A stretch of 64,000 bases of DNA from an uncultured Paracoccaceae bacterium (lineage in GTDB: Bacteria > Pseudomonadota > Alphaproteobacteria > Rhodobacterales > Rhodobacteraceae). Under the pieces are notes generated by a model. The model was given only the letters and a program-made list of their open reading frames with translations. It searched no databases and was not told the origin of the DNA. The stretch is from NCBI GenBank assembly GCA_947489445.1, contig CANLDN010000001.1, positions 1,054,001-1,118,000 of the forward strand, written 5' to 3'. Numbering within the stretch: the first letter of the stretch is position 1; each line of letters opens with the position of its first letter. Of this stretch, positions 26,922 to 35,305 are shown piece by piece. Position numbers and translations under genes: made by a program.

Positions 26922-27989
26922 ATGGCGAATTCACCTGAAGTGTCATCCACCAGTACTGCGGCCCGACGATCCGTCAATGAACTCACCAAACTGCGCAATC
27001 TGGGCGCAGCCGCGCTCGCTGCGCTGAATGAAGCATCGCAGTATCGACCCAAGGCGCCGCCCCCTCAGATCATCATTAACGACACGGGGTTCGCCGTCCG
27101 CATCGACGACGATATCAACACGTATGCTGATCCCACCGAATTACCTGCCCAGCTGGCAGAGCTGCCCGAACGCCAGCTTGATATTGTGTTCGAAGGACGC
27201 GCATCACTTGATCTGAGCTTTGTCGTTCCCAACGGGCCGTTCAAGGATCTTGAGGCAATGATCGATAGCGAGCTTGCCTTTCGTTCGCCCTTTCAGCGTG
27301 ACCAATGCCGCTGGTTTTGGGTCGCACATGAGACGGAAAAGGGCGATTGGCAAGTTGAGGCTGCGATCGTGCTGAACGGCTCTATCGACTGGGTTCTTGA
27401 TGCTTTTGCAGCCAAAAAGAAGCAGGTTGCCATGGCCCGCCGTCATGAAGCGGACGGCACTGTGCGGGTGGCCGTACATCCCGATTGGGCGGCGGGGAAA
27501 GCCGCACATCCCGATTTCACAAAACCCAGCCATATCTGGCAAAGCATCCCCGTCGTGCTACGCTTGCCACTGTTTGCATTTATGATGTTCGCGGTTTCGG
27601 CCATTGCATTCTTTGTTGTGCAAACGGTGCAGTATAACGACGCAGACAACCGCGCCTTTTCCGCCAATGCGACCATCAGTCAACTGGCAACATCGCAGGC
27701 CGCAAGCCGTGCATTGCAGGATCGCCGATCAATGGGAGACGCGAAGTTGGCGCTGATCGGCACATTGGCGCAGCTTTTGCCCGATGGTGTCTGGCTGGAA
27801 CAAATCGCGATAGACGAAGACCGTATCACCATTACAGGTTATGGCCCATCAGCGGCAGACGTGACCCGCTTGCTGTCAACACTGGCAGGGCTGTCCGGAA
27901 TCGAATACGGATCGCCCGTCACGCGCGACAACACCCAAAACCTGGAACGGTTCCGCATCAACGCAACCCTAACAGGTGATCTGTCATGA
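26922..27989 (+). CDS. gspL: Type II secretion protein GspL-like (PilN-type periplasmic domain)
   Basis: A 355-aa bitopic inner membrane protein. Residues 1-215 are cytoplasmic and resemble the actin-like GspL part (DSELAFRSPFQRDQCRWFWV). A single membrane segment lies at about 219-240 (LFAFMMFAVSAIAFFVV). It is followed by a coiled-coil and a ferredoxin-like PilN/GspL periplasmic domain (LAQLLPDGVWLEQIAIDEDRITITGYG). It would recruit GspE through the cytoplasmic part. Its stop overlaps the gspM start by four bases. The gene is ATG 26922; the order L-M-C/N supports the call. Confidence 0.82.
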   Translation: MANSPEVSSTSTAARRSVNELTKLRNLGAAALAALNEASQYRPKAPPPQIIINDTGFAVRIDDDINTYADPTELPAQLAELPERQLDIVFEGRASLDLSFVVPNGPFKDLEAMIDSELAFRSPFQRDQCRWFWVAHETEKGDWQVEAAIVLNGSIDWVLDAFAAKKKQVAMARRHEADGTVRVAVHPDWAAGKAAHPDFTKPSHIWQSIPVVLRLPLFAFMMFAVSAIAFFVVQTVQYNDADNRAFSANATISQLATSQAASRALQDRRSMGDAKLALIGTLAQLLPDGVWLEQIAIDEDRITITGYGPSAADVTRLLSTLAGLSGIEYGSPVTRDNTQNLERFRINATLTGDLS

Positions 27990-28519
27990 ACGCTTTCATG
28001 TTTCGTAATCGGGCCGCTGTACGACGCATGGGCTATGGCATTGTGGTGGGCACCAGCGTTGCCTTGATGGTCGTCACGGGTTTGGTATGGCGCACGGCAC
28101 AAAATAAGCTGGATGACATCGCAGCCCTTGAGGCCACAATTACCCGCGCGCAACAGGTTCAGGCACGCACAACGACACAAGGGACCGGTGTCAGCTTTTA
28201 CGAAAGTGATACACCGCAATTGGCCCAATCGCAGATGCAAAGTGATATGCAGGCATTGGCCGATGAAAACAGCGTCCGCCTTGAGGTGATCCGGGCCGAT
28301 CAAATAGAGCAGGTCGGCAGTCAGGTCCGTATGGCGTTGACCCTGAATGGGGTTGTCCCGGAAAATCAACTTGGCGGATACTTACGCGGCCTTGCCGATC
28401 ATGAACCCATGATCGTTGTGGACACGGTCAACTTGCGGCGCGCACGATCAAGCGGACGGGGCAACGACGAACGCCTGCTTGCAATTCAACTCAAGCTCAG
28501 CGGATTCGCGACGCAATAA
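27986..28519 (+). CDS. gspM: Type II secretion protein GspM-like (PilO-type)
   Basis: A 177-aa protein with one N-terminal membrane segment (about 17-37), a coiled-coil stretch (about 40-65) and a C-terminal ferredoxin-like domain (VRMALTLNGVVPENQLGGYLRGLADHEPMIVVDTVNLRRA), the layout of GspM/PilO. ATG 27986 overlaps the gspL stop (ATGA), and its own stop abuts the next start (TAATG). It would stabilise GspL in the inner membrane platform. Confidence 0.8.
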   Translation: MNAFMFRNRAAVRRMGYGIVVGTSVALMVVTGLVWRTAQNKLDDIAALEATITRAQQVQARTTTQGTGVSFYESDTPQLAQSQMQSDMQALADENSVRLEVIRADQIEQVGSQVRMALTLNGVVPENQLGGYLRGLADHEPMIVVDTVNLRRARSSGRGNDERLLAIQLKLSGFATQ

Positions 28520-28995
28520 TGGCTATTTCGCATCATATCCAACGTTGGGCACCGACTGTCGCCACATTCATCTGCATTGCAGTGGGCACATTGATCTGGG
28601 TTCCGTCAAACAGGAACCAGTTAGCACAAGATGCACCTGCGACCAGCCAGCCAAACTTGGCTGAAATGCCGAACGCGAAAACACTGCTCGCCTCAGGTGC
28701 CGAAGAGCTTGTCACGCGTCCGCTTTTTCATGTCACCCGCCGACCACCGACCGACGCCGTGCCTGCGCCCCAAGCTGCGCCGGCAGAGCTCACGTTGAGC
28801 CTGACTGGTATCTTGAACAGTGATGATGTCCAGATTGCGTTGATGCGCCTGTCAAACAGCCCAGAGCTTTTGCGTGGACGCATTGGGGATCAGATCGGAC
28901 CATGGCGCATCGTCGACATCACTCAGACTGCAGTGACGGTGCTGTCGGATGACGGGGGTTTGCAACTGCTGAACTTGACGCAAGTGGCGCCCTGA
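28519..28995 (+). CDS. Type II secretion GspC/GspN-like protein with HR-type domain
   Basis: A 158-aa protein with one membrane segment at about 12-30 and a Pro/Ala-rich linker. It ends in a small beta domain (about 95-155: LTLSLTGILNSDDVQIALMRL, GRIGDQIGPWRIVDITQTAVTVL) that resembles the homology region of GspC, which contacts the GspD N0 domain. It lacks a PDZ domain, so it is either a short GspC or a GspN type. No other gspC is visible, so it is the best candidate for bridging platform and secretin. Confidence 0.72.
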   Translation: MAISHHIQRWAPTVATFICIAVGTLIWVPSNRNQLAQDAPATSQPNLAEMPNAKTLLASGAEELVTRPLFHVTRRPPTDAVPAPQAAPAELTLSLTGILNSDDVQIALMRLSNSPELLRGRIGDQIGPWRIVDITQTAVTVLSDDGGLQLLNLTQVAP

Positions 28996-29023
28996 CAGCA
29001 GTCAGCCTTGCCGATCTGCTGTC
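28994..29023 (+). terminator. Hairpin at the end of the plus-strand T2SS arm
   Basis: GACAGCAG (28994-29001) pairs with CTGCTGTC (29016-29023) around a 14-base loop and is followed by GGTTCTT. It starts at the stop codon of the last gene. Only a weak T-run follows. Confidence 0.4.
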
Positions 29024-29298
29024 GGTTCTTAAGCTAGGTCCAAGTCCAGAAATCTATGTGATCATGTTGCTGGCAATTTGGCGCATAAATTCATGTTCCT
29101 TACAGATAATCTTGCGGGCTTGCCCGTTTGGACAGCACTGCATCGATGAGGGGTAGGTATGTTTCAGAGCCTGATGCTTAGCGACACATTTGCGAGAGGG
29201 TCAGCGATTGGGATCAGAATGTTTCCATCTAAGCTGTTTCAATGCCTCGCCCTCCGGGTAGATTTATCGCGTGTTCTCAGCATTCATAGCCCGGTGGG
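29024..29298. other. Convergent intergenic region, no gene seen
   Basis: About 275 bases between the end of the T2SS arm and the end of the phosphate transporter operon. Short open frames here have no ribosome site and no recognisable product. A small GGGC-TT-GCCC hairpin followed by GTTT lies near 29115. Confidence 0.5.
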
Positions 29299-30957
29299 TT
29301 ACTTTGGATCATTGAACAATCCGAGTTCCGTAAGTGCGATGCGCCGGATAATCTTGAAGACGTCATCAAGCGTTTCGGTGAGTTCAATCTCACGGGTGTA
29401 GGTGTGCAGGCGTTTTGGGGCGTCAGAACGCAGCCGTTCGACTTGATGGCTGGCGACCTCTTCGACCAACGCGATGAAGCGTTCTTTCATTTGCCTGACA
29501 TCTTGTGCGGCACCGGTGTCCTGCGCGTCAAGCGCCAGCAGGGCGCCATCCAATGCCTCAACCACATGCTCGTGCACGCGCTTGATGACTGCTGCTGTTG
29601 CTGGGCTGATGATTACGTTCTCGTCCATCCGCTTGCGCGCCGACGTAACGAGACCTGTGGCGACCAAATCACCGATATGTTCCATGTCATTTGCGATTTT
29701 GGCTAATCCCAAAAGCAGGCGCGATTGGTCTGCTGGCAGGCTTCTGAGACTAATTTGGCGGATGTAGCCCACAATCTCGCGGTGTAGCAGATCAATGGGA
29801 CGGTCCATGACGTGCAACCGGTCAACATCAAGTGGGCTGCCGGTCAAGACTGCCGGAACCGCGCTTTGCAACATCTCGCGCAACAAGGTGCCCAGATGCA
29901 CAATCTCAAGCCGAACGGCATCGATAGCAAAGGCCGGCACATCGAAGAACTTGGGATCAAGATGCTTAGCCGCGAATTTCGGCGGGACCTCTTCAACCTT
30001 GTCGGGCGCAAGCCATTCCACCAGCCGGGTAAGCTGGGACGTAAAACCGACGAAGAGTAGCGCGTTCGCAATGTTGAAGAAGGAATGCACATTGGCCAAT
30101 TGTCGGGGAATGCCTGCACCGGATGAACCATCAGGGGAGATGGTACGCGCCATATCGGCAAGCTGGCCGACGAACCCGATCCAGATCATGACACCGGCAA
30201 CGTTAAAAAGCGTATGAACCAGTGCAGCGCGCGTGGCCTCTCGCGACGCACCAATCGACGCCAAAAGCGCAGTGACACACGTGCCGATATTTGCGCCCAA
30301 AGCCAGCGCCACTGCGGGTTCCAATGCGATCAAGCCCTGCCCCGCCATCACAATCAAAATGCCTGTTGTGGCGGACGAGGATTGCACCATCGCCGTAAAA
30401 CCAGCGCCGACCAGAGCGGCAAGAAACACGCTGTCGAGCGACAGCATGAACTCGAGAAACGGCGCGTAGCTGCGCAAAGGCTTCATGGCGTCGCTCATGA
30501 TTGCCATGCCAAAAAACACCATGCCAAGGCCAAGGACGATCCGCCCCTTTTCCCGGGTGGCCTTGTTCCTCGCGATGAATGAGGTGAAGAACCCCAGTGA
30601 CAGCACCGGCAGTGCCAGTGCAGTTACTTTGAACGCAAGGATCTGCGCTGTGACCGTCGTGCCGATATTGGCGCCCAATATCACGGCCACGCTTTGCCCC
30701 GTGGTCATCAGCCCCGCCGAGATAAAGCCCACCAACAGAACTGTCGTAATCGAGGATGATTGGATGATCGCCGTGACAGTGGCCCCTGCAACCAGCCCGG
30801 TGAAGCGGTTTCCTGTCATTCTGGCGAGGATGGACTTCATCGACGCCCCGGCCACCTGTTTGAGTGCGCGGGTCATGATATCCATGCCGAAAAGAAACAG
30901 GGCCAGCCCGCCAATCAGGCCGGTCGCTAGCTCAAGATGATTCAGTTCATTTGTCAT
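29299..30957 (-). CDS. Na+/phosphate cotransporter family protein (NptA type) with PhoU-like domain
   Basis: A 552-aa protein. Residues 1-340 carry two inverted Na/Pi repeats, seen as LFLFGMDIMTRALKQVAG, the QSSSITTVLLVGF signature, AVILGANIGTTVTAQ, and again MVQSSSATTGILIVM with ALGANIGTCVTALLAS. The C-terminal 200 residues form a PhoU-like helical domain (LLHREIVGYIRQISLRSL, ANDMEHIGDLVATGLV). It would take up or export phosphate across the inner membrane. It starts 9 bases after the PiT gene; ATG 30957 is preferred to GTG 30960. Confidence 0.9.
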   Translation of the reverse strand: MTNELNHLELATGLIGGLALFLFGMDIMTRALKQVAGASMKSILARMTGNRFTGLVAGATVTAIIQSSSITTVLLVGFISAGLMTTGQSVAVILGANIGTTVTAQILAFKVTALALPVLSLGFFTSFIARNKATREKGRIVLGLGMVFFGMAIMSDAMKPLRSYAPFLEFMLSLDSVFLAALVGAGFTAMVQSSSATTGILIVMAGQGLIALEPAVALALGANIGTCVTALLASIGASREATRAALVHTLFNVAGVMIWIGFVGQLADMARTISPDGSSGAGIPRQLANVHSFFNIANALLFVGFTSQLTRLVEWLAPDKVEEVPPKFAAKHLDPKFFDVPAFAIDAVRLEIVHLGTLLREMLQSAVPAVLTGSPLDVDRLHVMDRPIDLLHREIVGYIRQISLRSLPADQSRLLLGLAKIANDMEHIGDLVATGLVTSARKRMDENVIISPATAAVIKRVHEHVVEALDGALLALDAQDTGAAQDVRQMKERFIALVEEVASHQVERLRSDAPKRLHTYTREIELTETLDDVFKIIRRIALTELGLFNDPK

Positions 30958-30966
30958 CACTTCGCA

Positions 30967-32532
30967 TCAGGGCAGCATGATGCCCCGGATCATAAAAAAG
31001 AACATTGCCGCAAGGCCCCCAGCCACGGGCACTGTGATCACCCATGCTGCGGCGATCTTGAGCAACAGCGTACGCTTGACCAACTCGATCCGATGTACTT
31101 GTCCAAGCCCGCGTCTTTCACGCTTTGCCAGTAGTTTTGTTCCTGCCGCCTGTTGTTTCATCTGGCGCAACATCTCACCTTTTGTCGTCACATCTGCTGC
31201 TTCGAACCGGGCAAGGAAGGCGTCGACTTCATCAGGATCGTTGTCCACATGATGATCGCGAATTTCCTGCAAAGTGCGTGCATAGCTGGATTTGATGTAT
31301 TCCCTTAAAAATCCGACACCAAAGACCCCGCCCACAGCGATGTGGGTCGAACTGACTGGCAGGCCAAGTTGCGAAGCGATGATCACGGTGATCGCCGCGG
31401 CCATGGCAATGCAAAAGGCGCGTATCTTGTCGAGCTCGGTGATTTCGCTTCCAACGGTCCGGATGAGCTTTGGCCCATAAAGCGCCAGCCCTAAGGCAAT
31501 CCCAACGGCTCCGACGGCCATGACCCAGATCGGGATCGAGGCCTTTGCCGTGACCGCACCGCCGACAATCGCCTCGTTGATGCCGGCCAGCGGGCCGACG
31601 GCATTGGCGACGTCATTTGCCCCGTGCGCAAAGCTCAGAAGGGCCGCCGCGAAAATCAGCGGGATAGTGAAGAGATCGTTCACACTGGATTTGTGATTGC
31701 TAAGGTTTTGTGTCGCGCGAGCGATGAAAGGGCGCATGATAACGTAGACAGCTATGGCGATGGCAACGCCAATCAGGACAGCAGTGATGAAATTGACCTC
31801 TATCAGCTTTTTGACGCCCTTCAGCATAAGGTATGTGCCAAAGGCCCAAGCCATCAGCGACACCAGCACAGGCACCATGTTATTCGCGGCTGCCAGCACG
31901 TCTGATTGGTAGGTGATCGTGCGCTTAATAATGTAGAGGAAAAGTGCCGCGATAAGTCCTCCGAGAAGCGGCGAAATCACCCAACTGGCGGCAATCATTC
32001 CAACCTGGTTCCAGTTTGCGATGTCCCATCCGCTGGCCGCAACGCCGGCACCAAGAACCCCACCAACAATCGAGTGGGTTGTTGACACCGGTGCGCCTAC
32101 GGCTGTGGCGAAGTTGAGCCAGACCGCAGCCGACAGAAGCGCTGCAATCATAAGCCAGATAAACGTGTCCCGATCGGCGACCAGATCGGGATCGATGATC
32201 CCCTTCTTAATTGTGCCCACCACGTCACCCCCCGCAATCAAGGCACCACCCGCTTCGAAACTGGCGGCAATAATGATGGCCCCCGTCAATGTAATCGCGT
32301 GGCTGCCGACCGCCGGCCCGACATTGTTGGCTACATCATTGGCACCGATATTCATCGCCATGTAACCACCAATCATCGCGGCAATAACCAAAAGGATGCC
32401 GTCGACACCGCCATCGCTCCGGGCAATGGTGAAAAGCATGATGCCAACAATGAAAATCAGTGCTGTGCCAAATCGGAACAACTCGTCCCGGTTTAGCTGC
32501 ATGGCCGTTTCGACCCGATCCGTTCTCAGCAT
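30967..32532 (-). CDS. Inorganic phosphate transporter, PiT family
   Basis: A 521-aa membrane protein with about 11-12 membrane segments. Both PHO-4 signatures are present: NIGANDVANNVGPAVGS near residue 62 and AHGANDVANAVGPLAGI near 315. So are the two PVSTTHSIVGG / PVSSTHIAVGG repeats. It is a low-affinity, cation-coupled phosphate (metal phosphate) importer. A central hydrophilic loop at about 215-245 is short, and a charged tail (DPDEVDAFLARFEAADVTTKGEM) precedes the last segment. It is co-transcribed with the NptA-type gene; no pho box was recognised. Confidence 0.93.
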   Translation of the reverse strand: MLRTDRVETAMQLNRDELFRFGTALIFIVGIMLFTIARSDGGVDGILLVIAAMIGGYMAMNIGANDVANNVGPAVGSHAITLTGAIIIAASFEAGGALIAGGDVVGTIKKGIIDPDLVADRDTFIWLMIAALLSAAVWLNFATAVGAPVSTTHSIVGGVLGAGVAASGWDIANWNQVGMIAASWVISPLLGGLIAALFLYIIKRTITYQSDVLAAANNMVPVLVSLMAWAFGTYLMLKGVKKLIEVNFITAVLIGVAIAIAVYVIMRPFIARATQNLSNHKSSVNDLFTIPLIFAAALLSFAHGANDVANAVGPLAGINEAIVGGAVTAKASIPIWVMAVGAVGIALGLALYGPKLIRTVGSEITELDKIRAFCIAMAAAITVIIASQLGLPVSSTHIAVGGVFGVGFLREYIKSSYARTLQEIRDHHVDNDPDEVDAFLARFEAADVTTKGEMLRQMKQQAAGTKLLAKRERRGLGQVHRIELVKRTLLLKIAAAWVITVPVAGGLAAMFFFMIRGIMLP

Positions 32533-32639
32533 AACGCCCCCGCATTTTTGCCACTAAAATGATGTACACACGAGAAATCGCATCGCCGACATGACATATG
32601 TCAAAGTGCAGGCTTTTGGCTTCGTTCCAATACATCAGC

Positions 32640-32909
32640 ATGAAATCCGGCGACCCCTCACAAAAGAAGGAACAACGACGTCCTACAGCATGGCTTCGGC
32701 ATCAAACGAAGAGCGCGCTTATCTGGACCAAGCGTTTCGTGCCGCCGGGGCTACGGCTTGTGCTTGGATTGTTGCTTATCGGAGGTGGTATTCTAGGGTT
32801 TTTGCCTATCCTCGGATTTTGGATGATTCCACTGGGCATTGCGGTGGCCGCGTTAGATATTCGCCCGTTAGGGCGGATATTCATGACGCAGATAAGAAAA
32901 CGACGATGA
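32640..32909 (+). CDS. Small membrane protein, PGPGW-like family
   Basis: An 89-aa protein from ATG 32640. A charged N-terminus (about 30 residues) is followed by two hydrophobic segments around GFLPILGFWMIPLGIAVAALD. This is the conserved core of a small alphaproteobacterial membrane protein family (PGPGW-like), sometimes misannotated as tryptophan synthase beta. Function unknown. It stands alone, divergent from the phosphate operon. An earlier in-frame start at 32598 adds 14 residues without support. Confidence 0.65.
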   Translation: MKSGDPSQKKEQRRPTAWLRHQTKSALIWTKRFVPPGLRLVLGLLLIGGGILGFLPILGFWMIPLGIAVAALDIRPLGRIFMTQIRKRR

Positions 32910-33044
32910 AGAAGCATTTGTTAGTGTTGGAGAAATCTAGTTAACAAACGCAATGGAAAATTCGTGCTGAATCAATCACTGATTGGTGCCCGTTGCTGAT
33001 GCAAAACGCTCTTTACGTAGCTGTTTCCATACGTGACGCAGTGT

Positions 33045-34430
33045 TCAACTGTCGGGAAAGTCGGGCACTCCAGACCAGCACGGCACGCTGAACTCTTCCT
33101 CATCGTCGTTGTGCGCATGACATTTGCTCAGCAACCAGGATTTAGCCGCAACACCGGAAGAGTTTTGAAACTCATTGGTCGAACGACCAAGAGACAGGAA
33201 ACCAGCAACCAAAGCAGACGCCGCAGAGGTGCCGCCAAAACGGCTGAAATAGGAGCCGTATTCCCGCATCGCTCCGTCAAAAACGGCGTTGGGGAACGCG
33301 TTTCCTGAATAGCCAGCAGGTCCAGGTACATCCGTGCTGATCACGTCATAGCTGGAGAATTTGTGATTTGCATTGGGCACAGGCACACCAACTGGATCAT
33401 AGTCTGGATCCAACTCATCAAGGCGTACTTCTGCTGCATCAAATGTCTGTGCGTCATTGCTCGGTGCCATGACAGTTATATTGCGGCTACTGGAATAGCT
33501 GCTGCGGTAGCCTTTTGCGTTCACAGCGCCCACCGAAATGATCCCGTTATGCTCTGACGCCAAGTTAGCCGGGTAGATTGCGTTGTCTTCGTTAGAATTG
33601 CCTGCGGCACATACGACGGGCCGCTCTTGAGAGACATTGACAATCAGCGCTGCAAGTTCGCTCCACAATTCAGACTGTTCGTCGGGTTGCGCGACTTGCC
33701 GGACCAAATCAGTCAGGCTTTGACCATCCACTTTGACGTCACCCAATTCAGGCACCATCCGGTGAGGATCGGCAATGTTGCGTGGCAAAAGGACGACATC
33801 TGCGCCGATCAGTTCGGCGTAAAGGAACGCAAGAATTAACCCCTCTGGCTCGGGATCGAAATTGGTCGATATCTGCACGATCTCGCACATTGGGTCCACG
33901 CCGGAATAAGGCAATGGCAACGGTGCAAACTCACCAGTTGATAGCAATTGTGTAGACACGCACGGACGCGCGCCAACGAGGCCCGCGATAGAGGTACCAT
34001 GCGTCGAAAATGCAGGTGATGTGCACGGCTGAACGCCGTTTGCATGAACGTTGGACCCGTTCGACAACCGGTCAACAAATTCCGCCAGCAGGCGCACAGT
34101 AAGCGGCAGCCCGTCGGCGATATTGGTCCCCCAGTTCAGATCAAGATTACGTAGGGTTAACTGATTATCGGGCAAATAGGGAAATGAACCTAATCGCGCC
34201 GAGAAGAAATCAAGCGAAAGCTCCTTGTTGATAACGCCTTGAAGGTTTGGATGCTGCACCGCGACGGATGTGTCGATAATGGCGACACGTGTCGGCTTGG
34301 TTTGCTGGCTGGCAGACCATCCAACAGGTGCATCATTGCTATCGAGCACGCCCAGAGTGCGGAGGTGCCAAAGCGCATCATATTGCGGATAAGTCTGACC
34401 GCCAGTGATTTCAGTCTCAACCTTGGTCAT
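33045..34430 (-). CDS. Subtilisin-like serine protease (S8), no signal peptide
   Basis: A 461-aa S8 protease, starting at ATG 34430, which overlaps the stop of the upstream phosphatase gene (TGATG). The triad is complete: Asp53 in VAIIDTSVAVQHP, His144 in THGTSIAG, Ser402 in GGTSAASALVAG, and oxyanion Asn278 in AAGNSNED. No signal peptide or membrane segment is visible, so it should act in the cytoplasm unless released otherwise. A long insert separates Asp and His (about 90 residues), including a Cys-containing, low-complexity part. The acidic segment AHNDDEEEF near the C-terminus is unusual. It is last in the BTAD-PAP2-protease operon. Confidence 0.88.
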   Translation of the reverse strand: MTKVETEITGGQTYPQYDALWHLRTLGVLDSNDAPVGWSASQQTKPTRVAIIDTSVAVQHPNLQGVINKELSLDFFSARLGSFPYLPDNQLTLRNLDLNWGTNIADGLPLTVRLLAEFVDRLSNGSNVHANGVQPCTSPAFSTHGTSIAGLVGARPCVSTQLLSTGEFAPLPLPYSGVDPMCEIVQISTNFDPEPEGLILAFLYAELIGADVVLLPRNIADPHRMVPELGDVKVDGQSLTDLVRQVAQPDEQSELWSELAALIVNVSQERPVVCAAGNSNEDNAIYPANLASEHNGIISVGAVNAKGYRSSYSSSRNITVMAPSNDAQTFDAAEVRLDELDPDYDPVGVPVPNANHKFSSYDVISTDVPGPAGYSGNAFPNAVFDGAMREYGSYFSRFGGTSAASALVAGFLSLGRSTNEFQNSSGVAAKSWLLSKCHAHNDDEEEFSVPCWSGVPDFPDS

Positions 34431-35296
34431 CAGATCCACTCCTCTTGTGCCGCAAGCATTTGCTGCTCGCAGACTTTCTCCAAAACGGGTGTCACCATAC
34501 GCGCGAGCTGATAGCCAGCCTCGGTGTCTGAGGCATAGTGCAATCCGGCCCATTCCCGGTTCTCTGCAATGCGGCGCGCGGAGTTAAACAGCTCCGAACT
34601 GGCAGGATGTTCAGGCAGCATCCGGGCAAAGAGAAAGGCAATGGAGAAGGATTGAAACGAATGGTTTGACGGGTAGGATTGATGCGGCGGGTTTGGCAAT
34701 AGCGGACGTAGCCGTGGTTCAATCTGGTTTGGTCGCAGAACATTATAACGGTCCTTGTAGCGCAAACCGATTTCATCTGTGAGGGCAAGGATCAAATAGA
34801 ACAGTCCCTCGGTCGCCTCGTATCCCCCAATATCTTCGATGCCCAATGGGCGCAGGTAACCTGACAGCTCAATGTTGGCTTCGCGGAAAATCTCTTCTTG
34901 GCGGTGCGCTTCGCCGGGCGTGTGGCGTAACGCCTGCTTAACAAGCAGGTCGACAGCCTCGTGGCGAAGCTGTTCAGGGGTTGGCGGCAAGGGAACCGGA
35001 AGATCGGCCCATTCGGCCATGAGAGCATGCAATCGTTCGCGTTCCTTCCAGGGCTCTTGCAGCCCACCGCCAGCCACCGCATCCAACGTCCTGTTGCGGT
35101 TCCTGTTACGGTTACGATTCCGGTTCCGATTGCGGTTCCTGTTCCGATTGCGATTAAGCGCGAGCGACGAAAGAGTGCTACCACCAACACGCCCTACTTC
35201 CGGATTGTCTACCGGTTGGTCAGTGCGATCATTCAACCGCAAGCCAGTATGCGTCACTGTAAATCTATTTTGCATGAGAATTTGATGAATATCCAA
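34430..35296 (-). CDS. PAP2 / class A acid phosphatase-type protein with Asn-Arg repeat
   Basis: A 288-aa protein starting at TTG 35296; AGGAGG lies 5 bases before it, which decides the start against ATG 35275. The full phosphatase signature is present: K181-x6-RP (KDRYNVLRP), PSNH at 209-212, and R247-x5-H253-x3-D257. This fold covers acid phosphatases, lipid phosphate phosphatases and vanadium haloperoxidases; activity is not distinguishable here. No signal peptide is seen. Residues 48-69 are eleven Asn-Arg dipeptides separating a short N-terminus from the catalytic part. Sits between the BTAD regulator and a subtilase in one operon. Confidence 0.85.
   Translation of the reverse strand: MDIHQILMQNRFTVTHTGLRLNDRTDQPVDNPEVGRVGGSTLSSLALNRNRNRNRNRNRNRNRNRNRNRTLDAVAGGGLQEPWKERERLHALMAEWADLPVPLPPTPEQLRHEAVDLLVKQALRHTPGEAHRQEEIFREANIELSGYLRPLGIEDIGGYEATEGLFYLILALTDEIGLRYKDRYNVLRPNQIEPRLRPLLPNPPHQSYPSNHSFQSFSIAFLFARMLPEHPASSELFNSARRIAENREWAGLHYASDTEAGYQLARMVTPVLEKVCEQQMLAAQEEWI
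35090..35155 (-). repeat. Eleven tandem Asn-Arg codon pairs (hexamer repeat)
   Basis: Sixty-six bases encode 11 consecutive NR units. The hexamers differ at third positions (AAT/AAC with CGC, CGG, CGT or AGG), so the DNA repeat is degenerate while the protein repeat is exact. Confidence 0.95.
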
Positions 35297-35305
35297 TGGA
35301 ACCTC

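Noticed and set aside
35090..35155. CRISPR-like or tandem DNA array
   Set aside because: The six-base units are in frame within a coding region and vary at synonymous positions; there are no spacers.
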